From DATKMS01 sp041497995 (GTDB taxonomy: Bacteria; Desulfobacterota; Binatia; HRBIN30): 8,861 nucleotides of DNA. Within the stretch, counting starts at the first letter, position 1, and every line of letters begins with the position of its first letter. The position numbers and the translations under genes are program-made. A model generated the notes under the pieces. That model was not told the DNA's origin. It did no database searches and worked only from the letters and a program-made list of their open reading frames with translations. The stretch is taken from positions 1 through 8,861 of the forward strand of contig JBGQHM010000283.1 of NCBI GenBank assembly GCA_041497995.1, read 5' to 3'. Of this stretch, positions 1-7,256 are shown piece after piece.

Positions 1-819
1 ATCTATGCACTGTCGTTGCCGGAGTTTCTCCGTACCGGTTTGCACGAAGTGTCTTTGGAGTCGGAATGGACGAATCCGTTCTGGGTAGTCAGCGAGAGCC
101 TCCGCAGCCTGCAGGTCGGCTTTGGGGCGCTGGTCGTTGTTCTCTGCGGGGGGTTTGTGGTTGCCGCGGGCTGGCTGAGTCTGGCGCGTCGCAGCTGGAT
201 GGCGGCAGCGACGTTGATCCTGCCGCCCCTACTCGGTGGCGCAACGATGCTAGCGCTCGGACACAATCTGTGGCCACGGTTCTTCTTCTTCGCGATGGGG
301 TTCGCGATCCTGATTGCCGTGCACGGAGCGATGACCGTTGCCCGCTTGGTGCTCGCGCCGCTGCCACTGCGGAACCGCGCCGCGTTCGCAACCGCCGCAG
401 GGACCGGCGCTGTCCTACTGATGATCGCGGCATCCGCGTACTCGTTGCAACGTGCCTATGCACTACCGAAGCAGGACTTCACCGGAGCGCGCGACTACGT
501 CGAAGGTGCGCTACAACATGGCGATGCTGTGGTGGCGGTGGGTCTTGCCGGCGTCGCGTACCGCCGGTACTTCGCGCCGCGCTGGAACGCGGTCGACAGC
601 GCCGACGAGCTCAAAGGAGTCCTGCGCTCACACCCACGCGTCTGGTTGGTGTACACGCTACCGGTCGAGCTGAGAGCGTACCATCCGGAGGTCTGGGAAG
701 TGGTCGATAGAGAGTTCGAGGTTGTGAAAGTGTTTCCGGGAACCCTTGGAGATGGTCAGGTCACCGTCTGCCGTGAGCGGAATCACGAACGCCTCGCCCG
801 GCTGGGGCACGCACAATGA
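1..819 (+). CDS. GT-C / GT39-like membrane glycosyltransferase, C-terminal part (5' truncated by window)
   Basis: The frame is open from base 1 with no stop until TGA at 817-819, so the gene starts upstream and 272 residues are visible. About four membrane helices are seen (visible residues about 38-62, 70-90, 95-118 and 125-147), including an aromatic stretch LWPRFFFFAMG. A soluble tail of about 115 residues follows, starting near KQDFTGARDYVEGALQHGD and ending in a beta-rich part with FPGTLGDGQVTVC. Helices followed by an extracytoplasmic C-terminal domain are typical of PMT_2/GT39-type GT-C enzymes, which move a sugar from a polyprenyl-phosphate carrier to an acceptor on the outer face of the membrane. 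The N-terminal catalytic loop with its acidic motif lies outside the window, so activity and sugar cannot be judged. The stop overlaps the start of the next gene (ATGA), which indicates an operon. The family call comes from overall architecture and is moderate. Confidence 0.7.
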   Translation: MYALSLPEFLRTGLHEVSLESEWTNPFWVVSESLRSLQVGFGALVVVLCGGFVVAAGWLSLARRSWMAAATLILPPLLGGATMLALGHNLWPRFFFFAMGFAILIAVHGAMTVARLVLAPLPLRNRAAFATAAGTGAVLLMIAASAYSLQRAYALPKQDFTGARDYVEGALQHGDAVVAVGLAGVAYRRYFAPRWNAVDSADELKGVLRSHPRVWLVYTLPVELRAYHPEVWEVVDREFEVVKVFPGTLGDGQVTVCRERNHERLARLGHAQ

Positions 820-1748
820 CCAAGACGGTGAGCATCGTGATCCCCGCCCTCAACGAGGAAGGTGGGATTGCGCCGGTGATCGCCGAGATTCGGGAGCGGC
901 TGCACACCAAGGGCATCGACAGCGAAATTATCGTCGTCGATGACGGTTCGAGCGACGGCACAGCCCGCGTGGCCGGCGAGGCGGGGGCGCGTGTCATCCA
1001 ACACCGCAGCAACCGCGGATACGGCGCGGCGCTGAAAACCGGGATTGCCGCCGCCACCCACGATGTGGTGGGGATCATCGATGCCGATGGCACGTATCCC
1101 GCTGTCTATCTCCCAGCGATGATCGACGACCTCGAGCATGCCGACATGGTCGTCGGCGCCCGCATCGGCGCAAATGTCTACATTCCGGCGGTGCGCCGGC
1201 CGGCCAAATGGATGCTGAACCACCTGGCAAACTACGTGTCGGGCGCGCGCATTCCCGACCTCAACAGCGGGCTGCGCGTGTTTCGGCGCGACGTAGTCAT
1301 GCAGTACTTCCCGATCCTTCCCGATCAGTTCAGTTGGACGACGACGATCACATTGGCCATGCACTGTGACAAGTACGCGGTCAGCTACGTGCCGATCGAC
1401 TACCGGCCACGGCGGGGGACGTCGAAGATCGTGCCGTGGGACGCCGGCACCTTTGCCATTTTGATCCTGCGCACGGCGATGCTGTTTCGGCCGCTGCGCG
1501 TGTTCTTGCCCTTGGTCGGTCTCTGTCTGGTGTATGGCACCACCAAGATGACGATCGACATGATTCGCGATCCGAACATCTCCGCGTCTGCGCTGTTGGC
1601 GTTCCTCACTGGGCTACAACTGCTGCTGATCGGCATGCTCGGCGACGCCATGACCATGCGTCTCGGCCGACTCAGCCCCAACGCGGTCTTTGGAGTGCAA
1701 CCAAAGGAGCTGCGTGCGCCGCGGAAGCAGGGGGACGGAACGGAATGA
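816..1748 (+). CDS. Family 2 polyprenyl-phosphate glycosyltransferase (DPM1/GtrB-like)
   Basis: This 310-residue protein has a GT-A (GT2) domain at about residues 4-225, followed by two C-terminal membrane helices (about 226-247 and 257-278). Visible motifs are the nucleotide-binding start VSIVIPALNEE (5-15), EIIVVDDGSSDGT (37-49), NRGYGAALKTG (66-76), the metal-binding DAD in IIDADGTYP (87-95), and YRPRRGTSKI (196-205). The last two are hallmarks of dolichol/polyprenyl-phosphate mannose or glucose synthases. Enzymes of this family transfer a sugar from GDP-Man or UDP-Glc to a polyprenyl phosphate at the cytoplasmic face, giving the lipid-linked donor used by GT-C enzymes. The gene lies between such GT-C genes, which fits. 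The start ATG at 816 overlaps the previous stop, and GGGG at 804-807 is a plausible ribosome binding site. The sugar cannot be read from sequence. It could also make a different lipid-P-sugar. Confidence 0.9.
   Translation: MTKTVSIVIPALNEEGGIAPVIAEIRERLHTKGIDSEIIVVDDGSSDGTARVAGEAGARVIQHRSNRGYGAALKTGIAAATHDVVGIIDADGTYPAVYLPAMIDDLEHADMVVGARIGANVYIPAVRRPAKWMLNHLANYVSGARIPDLNSGLRVFRRDVVMQYFPILPDQFSWTTTITLAMHCDKYAVSYVPIDYRPRRGTSKIVPWDAGTFAILILRTAMLFRPLRVFLPLVGLCLVYGTTKMTIDMIRDPNISASALLAFLTGLQLLLIGMLGDAMTMRLGRLSPNAVFGVQPKELRAPRKQGDGTE
1729..1735 (+). promoter_or_regulatory. Ribosome binding site for the ICMT-like methyltransferase
   Basis: AGGGGGA lies nine bases before ATG 1745, inside the 3' end of the preceding gene. 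The reading frame of the methyltransferase stays open far upstream into that gene, so this site together with the ATGA overlap at 1745-1748 decides the start. Translation is probably coupled to the upstream gene. Confidence 0.55.
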
Positions 1749-2317
1749 CGCTGGACGTGCTGCGTCTCTATCTCCTGACCGGGTTGGTCGTTCACAAGCT
1801 CGTTTGGGAAGTGCTGAAGCGACGGCGAGCGCCGAGTACGAGCCCCGCGCCACAGTCCGTATGGGCGATGCTTCTGAAGGGCGTCAAGATCACGATTCTA
1901 GCAGGGTTGGTCGCACAAACGCTGTCGAGTGAGATCCTGCCGATCGCCGGGAACCCCCTGCTCCTGCGGCTCCTCGGAGTGCCTCTCTACACGTTCGGTC
2001 TCTGCGTGGCGATTCTTGGGCGCACGCAGCTCGGGGACAACTGGGCGGATATTGAGGCCGCACAGATCGTGCAGCATCAGTCGGTCGTCGCGACCGGTCT
2101 CTATCGCTACATTCGGCACCCGATCTACACCGGCGATCTCGCTATGCTCCTTGGCTTGGAGCTGAGTCTCAATTCGTGGCTCGTACTCGGGGTCGGCGTC
2201 TTGGTACCGTACGTCGTGTGGCGCACCGTGCGTGAGGAGCGCATGCTCAGCGAGCAGTTGCCGGGATACGACGTGTACCGCACACGCACCCGGCGCTTCG
2301 TCCCGTTCGTGATTTAG
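1745..2317 (+). CDS. ICMT/PEMT-type integral membrane methyltransferase
   Basis: This is a 190-residue membrane protein. The frame is open upstream from about 1436, but ATG 1745 is chosen because it overlaps the preceding stop (ATGA), has an AGGGGGA site nine bases upstream, and gives the usual family length. Four to five helices are likely (about 5-21, 43-61, 72-92, 131-156). The signature is GLYRYIRHPIYTGDL at 118-132, then EERML at 164-168 and GYDVYRTRTRRFVPF at 174-188. This is the SAM-binding C-terminal pattern of isoprenylcysteine carboxyl methyltransferase (ICMT) and phospholipid methyltransferase-like proteins. Such enzymes methylate lipidic or small acceptors (carboxyl, sulfur or nitrogen) within the membrane using S-adenosylmethionine. 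Bacterial members have varied and mostly unknown substrates, so no specific reaction is assigned. The FAD oxidoreductase gene follows after only four bases, which suggests a shared pathway. Confidence 0.85.
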   Translation: MTLDVLRLYLLTGLVVHKLVWEVLKRRRAPSTSPAPQSVWAMLLKGVKITILAGLVAQTLSSEILPIAGNPLLLRLLGVPLYTFGLCVAILGRTQLGDNWADIEAAQIVQHQSVVATGLYRYIRHPIYTGDLAMLLGLELSLNSWLVLGVGVLVPYVVWRTVREERMLSEQLPGYDVYRTRTRRFVPFVI

Positions 2318-2321
2318 CGGG

Positions 2322-3731
2322 ATGACACGCGTTGCGATCCTTGGCGGCGGTCCCTCCGGCGTGGCCGCTGCATGGTTGCTGCACCGCTCGACCAAAGCAC
2401 GTGCGGTCGTTGTCGAGCAACGCGACGACGTCGGAGGCAACGCCGGCAGCTTCGAGCTCGAAGGCGTGCCCGTCGACTACGGCAGCCACCGGCTTCACCC
2501 CGCGTGCCATCCCGAGATCCTCGCGGACATTCGCGAGCTGTTGGGCCCCGATTTGCTCAGCCGCCCACGGCACGGACGCATCCGGTTGCGCCAGAGGTGG
2601 ATTCACTTCCCGATCCGGCCGGTCGACCTGCTCGGTCTGCCGCCGTCATTCGGCATGGGGGTCATCCTCGATGCGCTGCGAAAGTTGCTGCCCACACCCA
2701 CCGACGGAGAGGCTGCGACCTTTGCGAGTGAGTTGGAGCGCGGGCTCGGCGGGACCATCTGCCGCGACTTCTACTTTCCCTACGCCGTGAAGATCTGGGG
2801 TGTACCCCCCGACGAGTTGAGCGCCACACAGGCCCGGCGCAGGGTCGCGGCCGGCTCTTTGGGCAAGATGGTGCGCAAGGTGCTGACGTTGGTGCCGGGG
2901 TTGAAAGCGCCCGAGGCGGGGCGATTCTACTATCCGCGCAACGGCTACGGCCAGATCAGCCAACGAATCGCCGATGCCGCACGTGGTCTGGGCGCCGACA
3001 TCCGGCTGGAAACGAAGGTGCGCGCCGTGCGCCTGGGCACTCCGCATCGCATCGAAACCGAGTCGGCCGACGGTGTCCAATCCCTCGAGGCGGAGCATGT
3101 GTGGTCGACCATTCCGATCAGCGTCCTGGCGCGAGTGATCGACCCGCCCCCGCCCGCTGAGGTGATGGACGCCTGCCAGGGCATCGACTATCGCGCGATG
3201 ATTCTCATCTACGTAGTGCTCGCGCAGTCGCAGTTCACGCCCTTCGACGCGCACTACTTTCCTGAGGCAGAGATCCGGTTGACGCGCCTGTCGGAGCCGA
3301 AGAACTACAGTGCTCGCACGGAGCCTGCAGACCGGACGGTGCTGTGCGGCGAGTTGCCCTGCTCGGTGGAGGATGCGGTCTGGCGGTCCTCGGATGCAGA
3401 CTTGGCGGCGCTCGTGCAGGACTCGTTGGCGCGCTGCGGACTGCCGATTCGCGCGCCCATCGTTGGCATAGTGACCAGACGACTCCCGTTCGCCTACCCA
3501 ATTTATCGGCGCGGGTATGAGGCGCACTTCCAGCGCCTCGACGCCTGGGTTGCCGGGCTCGACCGGATGCTGACCTTCGGCCGCCAAGGATTGTTTGCCC
3601 ACGACAACACGCATCACACGCTGGCGATGGCGTACGGTGCTGTCGACTGCTTGAGCGACACGGGTCGGTTCGACTGGGAGCGCTGGCGCGCATACCGTAG
3701 CGAGTTCGAGACCCACGTGGTGGAAGACTAG
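2322..3731 (+). CDS. FAD-dependent oxidoreductase, amine oxidase / protoporphyrinogen oxidase-like fold
   Basis: This 469-residue soluble flavoprotein has an N-terminal Rossmann motif VAILGGGPSGVAAAW (4-18), the acidic end of strand 2 (VVVEQ, 29-33; E32 would bind the ribose), and a second dinucleotide motif DDVGGNAGSF (35-44). VDYGSHRLHP (51-60) resembles the segment seen in protoporphyrinogen oxidases and UDP-galactopyranose mutase-like proteins. RFYYPRNGYGQISQRIAD (201-218) and WSTIPISVLA (261-270) are typical of this superfamily, and FGRQGLFAHDNTHHTLAMA (419-437) is the C-terminal FAD contact. Nothing identifies the substrate. Relatives near glycosyltransferases may act on nucleotide or lipid-linked sugars, while others desaturate isoprenoids. 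It is not called HemY because no other heme gene is near. The start ATG 2322 follows the preceding stop by four bases with only a weak GGG before it, so re-initiation is likely. A 41-base gap follows. Confidence 0.85.
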   Translation: MTRVAILGGGPSGVAAAWLLHRSTKARAVVVEQRDDVGGNAGSFELEGVPVDYGSHRLHPACHPEILADIRELLGPDLLSRPRHGRIRLRQRWIHFPIRPVDLLGLPPSFGMGVILDALRKLLPTPTDGEAATFASELERGLGGTICRDFYFPYAVKIWGVPPDELSATQARRRVAAGSLGKMVRKVLTLVPGLKAPEAGRFYYPRNGYGQISQRIADAARGLGADIRLETKVRAVRLGTPHRIETESADGVQSLEAEHVWSTIPISVLARVIDPPPPAEVMDACQGIDYRAMILIYVVLAQSQFTPFDAHYFPEAEIRLTRLSEPKNYSARTEPADRTVLCGELPCSVEDAVWRSSDADLAALVQDSLARCGLPIRAPIVGIVTRRLPFAYPIYRRGYEAHFQRLDAWVAGLDRMLTFGRQGLFAHDNTHHTLAMAYGAVDCLSDTGRFDWERWRAYRSEFETHVVED

Positions 3732-3772
3732 GATCCACCTCTGAGCAACTCATCTCGCGGTGGTTCCTACGC

Positions 3773-5413
3773 ATGAACCGTCGTCCGTTCGTCATTGCAC
3801 TCGCCGCTGTCGTTCTCGCTGCCTACGGGTGGCATTGCCTGGCTGTGAGCTACGTCGTCGACGATGCCTTCATCACGTTCCGGTATGCACGGAACTTCGT
3901 CGCGGGCAACGGGCTCGTCTACAATTTGGGGGAGCGTGTCGAGGGCTACACCAACTTCTTCTGGGCGATGCTGCTGAGTGGGCTGGTATGGATCAAGCCG
4001 ACGACCGACTTCCTGCCGCTGGCACAGGCGCTTGGCGTGACCTTCGGGGCCGCGACGATCGCGCTCGTTGTCTGGTTCTCCGTACGTCTGCACGGCACGC
4101 TGCAAGCCTCCAGTCTCGTCGCCGCGGCATTTCTGGCGGCCAACTCATCATTCTGTGCCTGGTCGACGAGCGGCCTCGAGACGACGCTGTTCACCTTCCT
4201 GGTGTTTGCCGCGTCGGTCACCTACCTCGCCGCGCTCGATGCGCAACGTGTTCTCCTGCTCCCAGCGCTCCTGTTCGCCATGGCAGCGCTCACACGTCCC
4301 GAGGGCGTCGTGTTCTTCGCGGCAGCCTCCGTCCATCTTGTGATCACCGAGATGCGCGCTCGTCGCCACCCGGTGAGTGCACGGACCGTCGTCTGGATTG
4401 CTGGCTTCGCCGTCGTGTGTCTGCCGCATTTGTTATGGCGTGTCGCCTACTACGGTGAGTGGGTTCCGAATACCTTTCACGCCAAAGTGGGCGCCGGGCT
4501 GGAGCAGTATCGGCGCGGCATACGCTACATCGTCGAGTACCTCCGCAACTATGGCTGGTACGTCTTCTTACCGCCCTTCGCCTTGCTGTGGCGGCGATGG
4601 CAGCGCTGGGTCGATTTCTTCGTCCTCCAGGTGTGCGCGTATGGCGCCTACGTTGTGTACGTTGGTGGCGACGGCCTGGCGTTCTTTCGGTTCATTGTTC
4701 CGATCGCTCCCTTCGTCTACCTGCTGGTTCAGGAGGGGGCTCTGGAACTCTATCGCCGACTGCATGAGCGCGTAGCGCCGCGCTGGGTTGCCCCGGTAAG
4801 TGCCACGCTGCTGCTCGCCGCTGCCGTGGGGGGCAGTGCGCGACAGACTCTTCCGGTTCTGCTGTTTCCGGATACGCACCGCTGGTACGAGCCGCAGTCG
4901 GAGCTGACCTTCCCAATGAACGCCGAGGGGTACACCTGGTTCGACAACTATTTCGTCGACCGACTGGCGACCGCGGCGCGCTGGCTCGATGCCCATGCGC
5001 CGGCGGACGCCGTCGTCGCGGCCACGCCGGCGGGAGCCATCGGCTACTACACGAATCTCCGCGTCATCGACATGCTGGGATTGACCGACGCGCACATCGC
5101 GCGCGCGGCCGGGATGAAACCCGGCACCGGCCGCGCCGGACATGAGAAGGGAGACGGCCGATACGTGCTATCGCGATCGCCCGAGTACATCTTGCTGGGA
5201 AACGTGGCAGTGCTGCCGCGCCCTCTCGACGACTCCGACATGGCCCGGAAGCTCGTGCAGACCTCGGAGCACCAGATCTGGGCCGAACCGGAATTTCACC
5301 GGCAGTACGAGCGCGTCACAGTAAGATTGAGCGACCGCGGACCGTTCCAGTACTTCACGTTTTTCAAGAAGAGGGACGGGGTGGGGGTGCAGGGTTCGCA
5401 TGACGGCGAGTGA
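3773..5413 (+). CDS. GT-C membrane glycosyltransferase, AftB-like (GT39/GT89-type architecture)
   Basis: This is a 546-residue polytopic membrane protein. Helix 1 (about 6-27) leads into the first extracytoplasmic loop with VVDDAFITFRYARNFVAGNG (28-47) and GERVEGYTNFFW (53-64). The D30-D31 pair is the expected catalytic/metal site of GT-C enzymes. Further motifs are STSGLETTLFTF (131-142), ALTRPEGVVFF (172-182), YYGEWVPNTFHAKVG (226-240) and VGGDGLAFFRFIVPIAPF (297-314). This set resembles the bacterial family that includes mycobacterial arabinofuranosyltransferase AftB, which uses a decaprenyl-phosphate sugar. The C-terminal soluble domain (about 360-546) carries GAIGYYTNLRVIDMLGL (421-437) and GHEKGDGRYVLSRSPEYILL (456-475), common in these proteins. 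The donor is probably a polyprenyl-phosphate sugar, perhaps made by the family 2 enzyme at 816-1748. Arabinose use is not implied. The ATG at 3773 has no strong ribosome site. The end overlaps the next gene by 14 bases. Confidence 0.8.
   Translation: MNRRPFVIALAAVVLAAYGWHCLAVSYVVDDAFITFRYARNFVAGNGLVYNLGERVEGYTNFFWAMLLSGLVWIKPTTDFLPLAQALGVTFGAATIALVVWFSVRLHGTLQASSLVAAAFLAANSSFCAWSTSGLETTLFTFLVFAASVTYLAALDAQRVLLLPALLFAMAALTRPEGVVFFAAASVHLVITEMRARRHPVSARTVVWIAGFAVVCLPHLLWRVAYYGEWVPNTFHAKVGAGLEQYRRGIRYIVEYLRNYGWYVFLPPFALLWRRWQRWVDFFVLQVCAYGAYVVYVGGDGLAFFRFIVPIAPFVYLLVQEGALELYRRLHERVAPRWVAPVSATLLLAAAVGGSARQTLPVLLFPDTHRWYEPQSELTFPMNAEGYTWFDNYFVDRLATAARWLDAHAPADAVVAATPAGAIGYYTNLRVIDMLGLTDAHIARAAGMKPGTGRAGHEKGDGRYVLSRSPEYILLGNVAVLPRPLDDSDMARKLVQTSEHQIWAEPEFHRQYERVTVRLSDRGPFQYFTFFKKRDGVGVQGSHDGE
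5391..5394 (+). promoter_or_regulatory. Ribosome binding site for the second GT-C-like protein
   Basis: AGGG lies five bases before ATG 5400, inside the 3' end of the preceding gene, with a G-rich run (GGGGTGGGGG) just upstream. It supports ATG 5400 as the start and coupled translation across the 14-base overlap 5400-5413. Confidence 0.45.
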
Positions 5414-7160
5414 CGCGGCGACTCGGCGTTCAGGCGAATCCAGTCTGCGGTACCTTGGCGCAGCCTTGCTCGCGGCGCTGCTGTGCGTGGCGCCAATTGT
5501 CTATGCTCATCGCGAGAGCCCTCGCACTCTTGTATCGGCTCACGGCCTGTTGCACACGGCGATTGCGCAGCGCTTCGCGGCGACGTCGTTGCTCGACGCC
5601 CCGCCTGAGAATCCGTTCTTCGCCGGGGCGCGCGTGCCCTACTACTGGTTCTTCCAGTATTGCGGCGCGCGTCTGGGCCGCGTGTTCGGAGTGCACCCGC
5701 TGCACGCCTTCGAGTGGATGATTCTAGGGTCGGTGTGTATCGCGTGGTTGACCGCTGCCAGCCTGGGGCACCGCTTGTATGGCGGCACCATCCCCGGTCT
5801 CGCTCTTGGCCTCTTGGCCTTCGGTGGCACCAACCCATTCGGCGTGGCCATCCTTCTCGGGAAAATCGCGCTCCGCGGTACTGCGCCGTTGCACGATGAC
5901 CCCAACCACCTCTGGGGCATCGCCCACCCCATGATGTCCTTCGCGCGGCTGAATGATCCGTATGATCTGTACGGACCCCCGATCAACTTCTTTTTCAACA
6001 TCACAGCGCGCCCCATCGGCCTGGTGTTGCTCTTGGTCACGGTGCTCTGTGTGCTCACCTGGCTGCGGCGAGCCTCGGTCGCGTCGTGCATGGGGCTCGT
6101 GCTGAGCAGCGCTCTATCCACCGCGTTCTCGTTTGCCATCGGCGCGCCTGGCGCGCTGGCGCTGAGTGGGGGTCTGGTGTTAGCGGCGTGGCTCCCGCTG
6201 CAAGACCTGAGCAGCGGTGCGGTCGCCGGCACGCGTCTCTGGCGCGGGCGGGCGCTGTGGGCCGGCGGCGGGCTCGCGATGGGAGTGGCGCTGGCGGCAC
6301 CGACGTATCTCCATTTGCTGCTCGGGGACGCTGAGCGAGCCATGCAGGTCGACCTATCGCTATCCGCCATGGTTCGGGTCGGGGCGAGCGCCGGCCTCAT
6401 TCTCGTGATGGCCGTTGTCGGAGTGCTTCGGCAGCGCGGCGATACCCGCCGCTTTCTCATCGGCGTGTTGATGGCGGGCGCGGTGCTCGTCGGGGCCGGC
6501 ACGGTCATCCAGTTGCCGGTTGAGAACCACTGCAACCTGTTCCAAGCCGGCGCTTTCCTGCTCGCCGTTCCCGCGGTCGGGAGCGTCGTGCCGTCGCCGC
6601 AGTGGTCTCGCACTCGTGCGCGGCTGACGTGGTTGGGACTATGGATGGTATTCTTGCCGACGACGGTGCTCGTCATGGGTGCCTACCTGCGCCGGCCGCC
6701 GGTGGCGCTGGCGTTCACGCAGCAACGCCTCGATCGTTTGCCCGCGGGCTCGCCGCTAGCCCACCTCTACGCGTGGGTGCGGCAGAGCACGCCGACGGAT
6801 GCGGTATTCGTTCTGGACCCGGGGCCGCCGTTCACGACCGCAGTCGGCAACATGCCGGAGTTCCCGGCGTTGACCGAGCGAGTGATGTTCACAAGTTATC
6901 GGTCCAGCTACATGGTCTTGCCGCACCACGACGCCGAGCTTCGCGCCCGCATTGCTACGGTGTTGCTCGCCGGCGAGGCAATTGACGATGCGCAAACAGA
7001 GTATCTCAAGGCACTCCGGCGGCCGCTGTATCTCGTGTCGGAATCGACGCCGTTGCCACCGGCGCTGCAGGACCGCTTCGGGACCCCGGTCTTCCACGAT
7101 GGCGACGTGGCAGTGTTCTCCATCGACCCCACGCGGATTCTGGAGCCACGCGGACCCTGA
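5400..7160 (+). CDS. Polytopic membrane protein of GT-C glycosyltransferase appearance
   Basis: This 586-residue protein has about ten to eleven predicted helices (roughly 18-36, 103-121, 130-152, 203-222, 228-246, 249-266, 286-305, 324-342, 352-371, 379-396, 409-428), then a soluble C-terminal region (430-586). The large first external loop (37-102) holds SAHGLLHTAIAQ (46-57), PPENPFFAGARVPYYWFFQ (68-86) and FGVHPLHAFEW (96-106). The YYW part recalls the so-called YYY membrane proteins (DUF2298-like) and other GT-C proteins. A further aromatic and proline-rich stretch, DPYDLYGPPINFFFN, lies at 186-200. The soluble tail with RQSTPTDAVFVLDPGPPF (461-478) resembles the extracytoplasmic tails of GT39-like enzymes. 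No Asp-Asp or Asp-Glu pair is seen in the first loop, so a transferase role is inferred only from topology and neighbours; a flippase or accessory role is possible. The gene overlaps the upstream AftB-like gene by 14 bases and is probably co-translated. A 96-base gap follows. Confidence 0.75.
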   Translation: MTASDAATRRSGESSLRYLGAALLAALLCVAPIVYAHRESPRTLVSAHGLLHTAIAQRFAATSLLDAPPENPFFAGARVPYYWFFQYCGARLGRVFGVHPLHAFEWMILGSVCIAWLTAASLGHRLYGGTIPGLALGLLAFGGTNPFGVAILLGKIALRGTAPLHDDPNHLWGIAHPMMSFARLNDPYDLYGPPINFFFNITARPIGLVLLLVTVLCVLTWLRRASVASCMGLVLSSALSTAFSFAIGAPGALALSGGLVLAAWLPLQDLSSGAVAGTRLWRGRALWAGGGLAMGVALAAPTYLHLLLGDAERAMQVDLSLSAMVRVGASAGLILVMAVVGVLRQRGDTRRFLIGVLMAGAVLVGAGTVIQLPVENHCNLFQAGAFLLAVPAVGSVVPSPQWSRTRARLTWLGLWMVFLPTTVLVMGAYLRRPPVALAFTQQRLDRLPAGSPLAHLYAWVRQSTPTDAVFVLDPGPPFTTAVGNMPEFPALTERVMFTSYRSSYMVLPHHDAELRARIATVLLAGEAIDDAQTEYLKALRRPLYLVSESTPLPPALQDRFGTPVFHDGDVAVFSIDPTRILEPRGP

Positions 7161-7256
7161 GCCCCCCACATGTGCTTCCATTGCAAAATCAGGCTGTCAG
7201 TTGGTAGCTTCTGACTGGATCTCGTAGCCGGAGCGCGCAAAGTTTTTCGCCGGACA

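Noticed and set aside
1436..1744. Upstream extension of the ICMT-like frame, adding about 100 residues.
   Set aside because: It would lie entirely within the family 2 glycosyltransferase gene, and its translation is Arg/His-rich and unlike the family. ATG 1745 has a ribosome site and gives the normal length.
2646..3716. Long minus-strand open frame (356 residues) opposite the FAD oxidoreductase gene.
   Set aside because: Antisense frames stay open in high-GC coding DNA. The translation is rich in Arg and His with no domain pattern, whereas the + strand has clear FAD motifs.
2322..3731. Assignment of the flavoprotein as protoporphyrinogen oxidase (HemY).
   Set aside because: The shared fold motifs are superfamily-wide, and the neighbourhood is glycosyltransferases, not heme genes, so only a general oxidoreductase call is supported.
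5642..6676. Long minus-strand open frame (344 residues) opposite the second GT-C-like gene.
   Set aside because: It is a high-GC shadow rich in Arg, Pro and Ser, with no recognisable motif, and lies fully inside a well-supported membrane protein gene.
7181..7210. TTGCAA and TAGCTT with an 18-base spacer as a possible sigma-70 promoter for the M23 gene.
   Set aside because: They match only four and three of six consensus bases. Such pairs are expected by chance, and promoter rules for the host are unknown.
7196..7215. Inverted repeat GTCAG-N10-CTGAC in the gap after the second GT-C-like gene, as a possible terminator.
   Set aside because: The stem is only five base pairs with a ten-base loop and no T run after it, so it is not a convincing intrinsic terminator.
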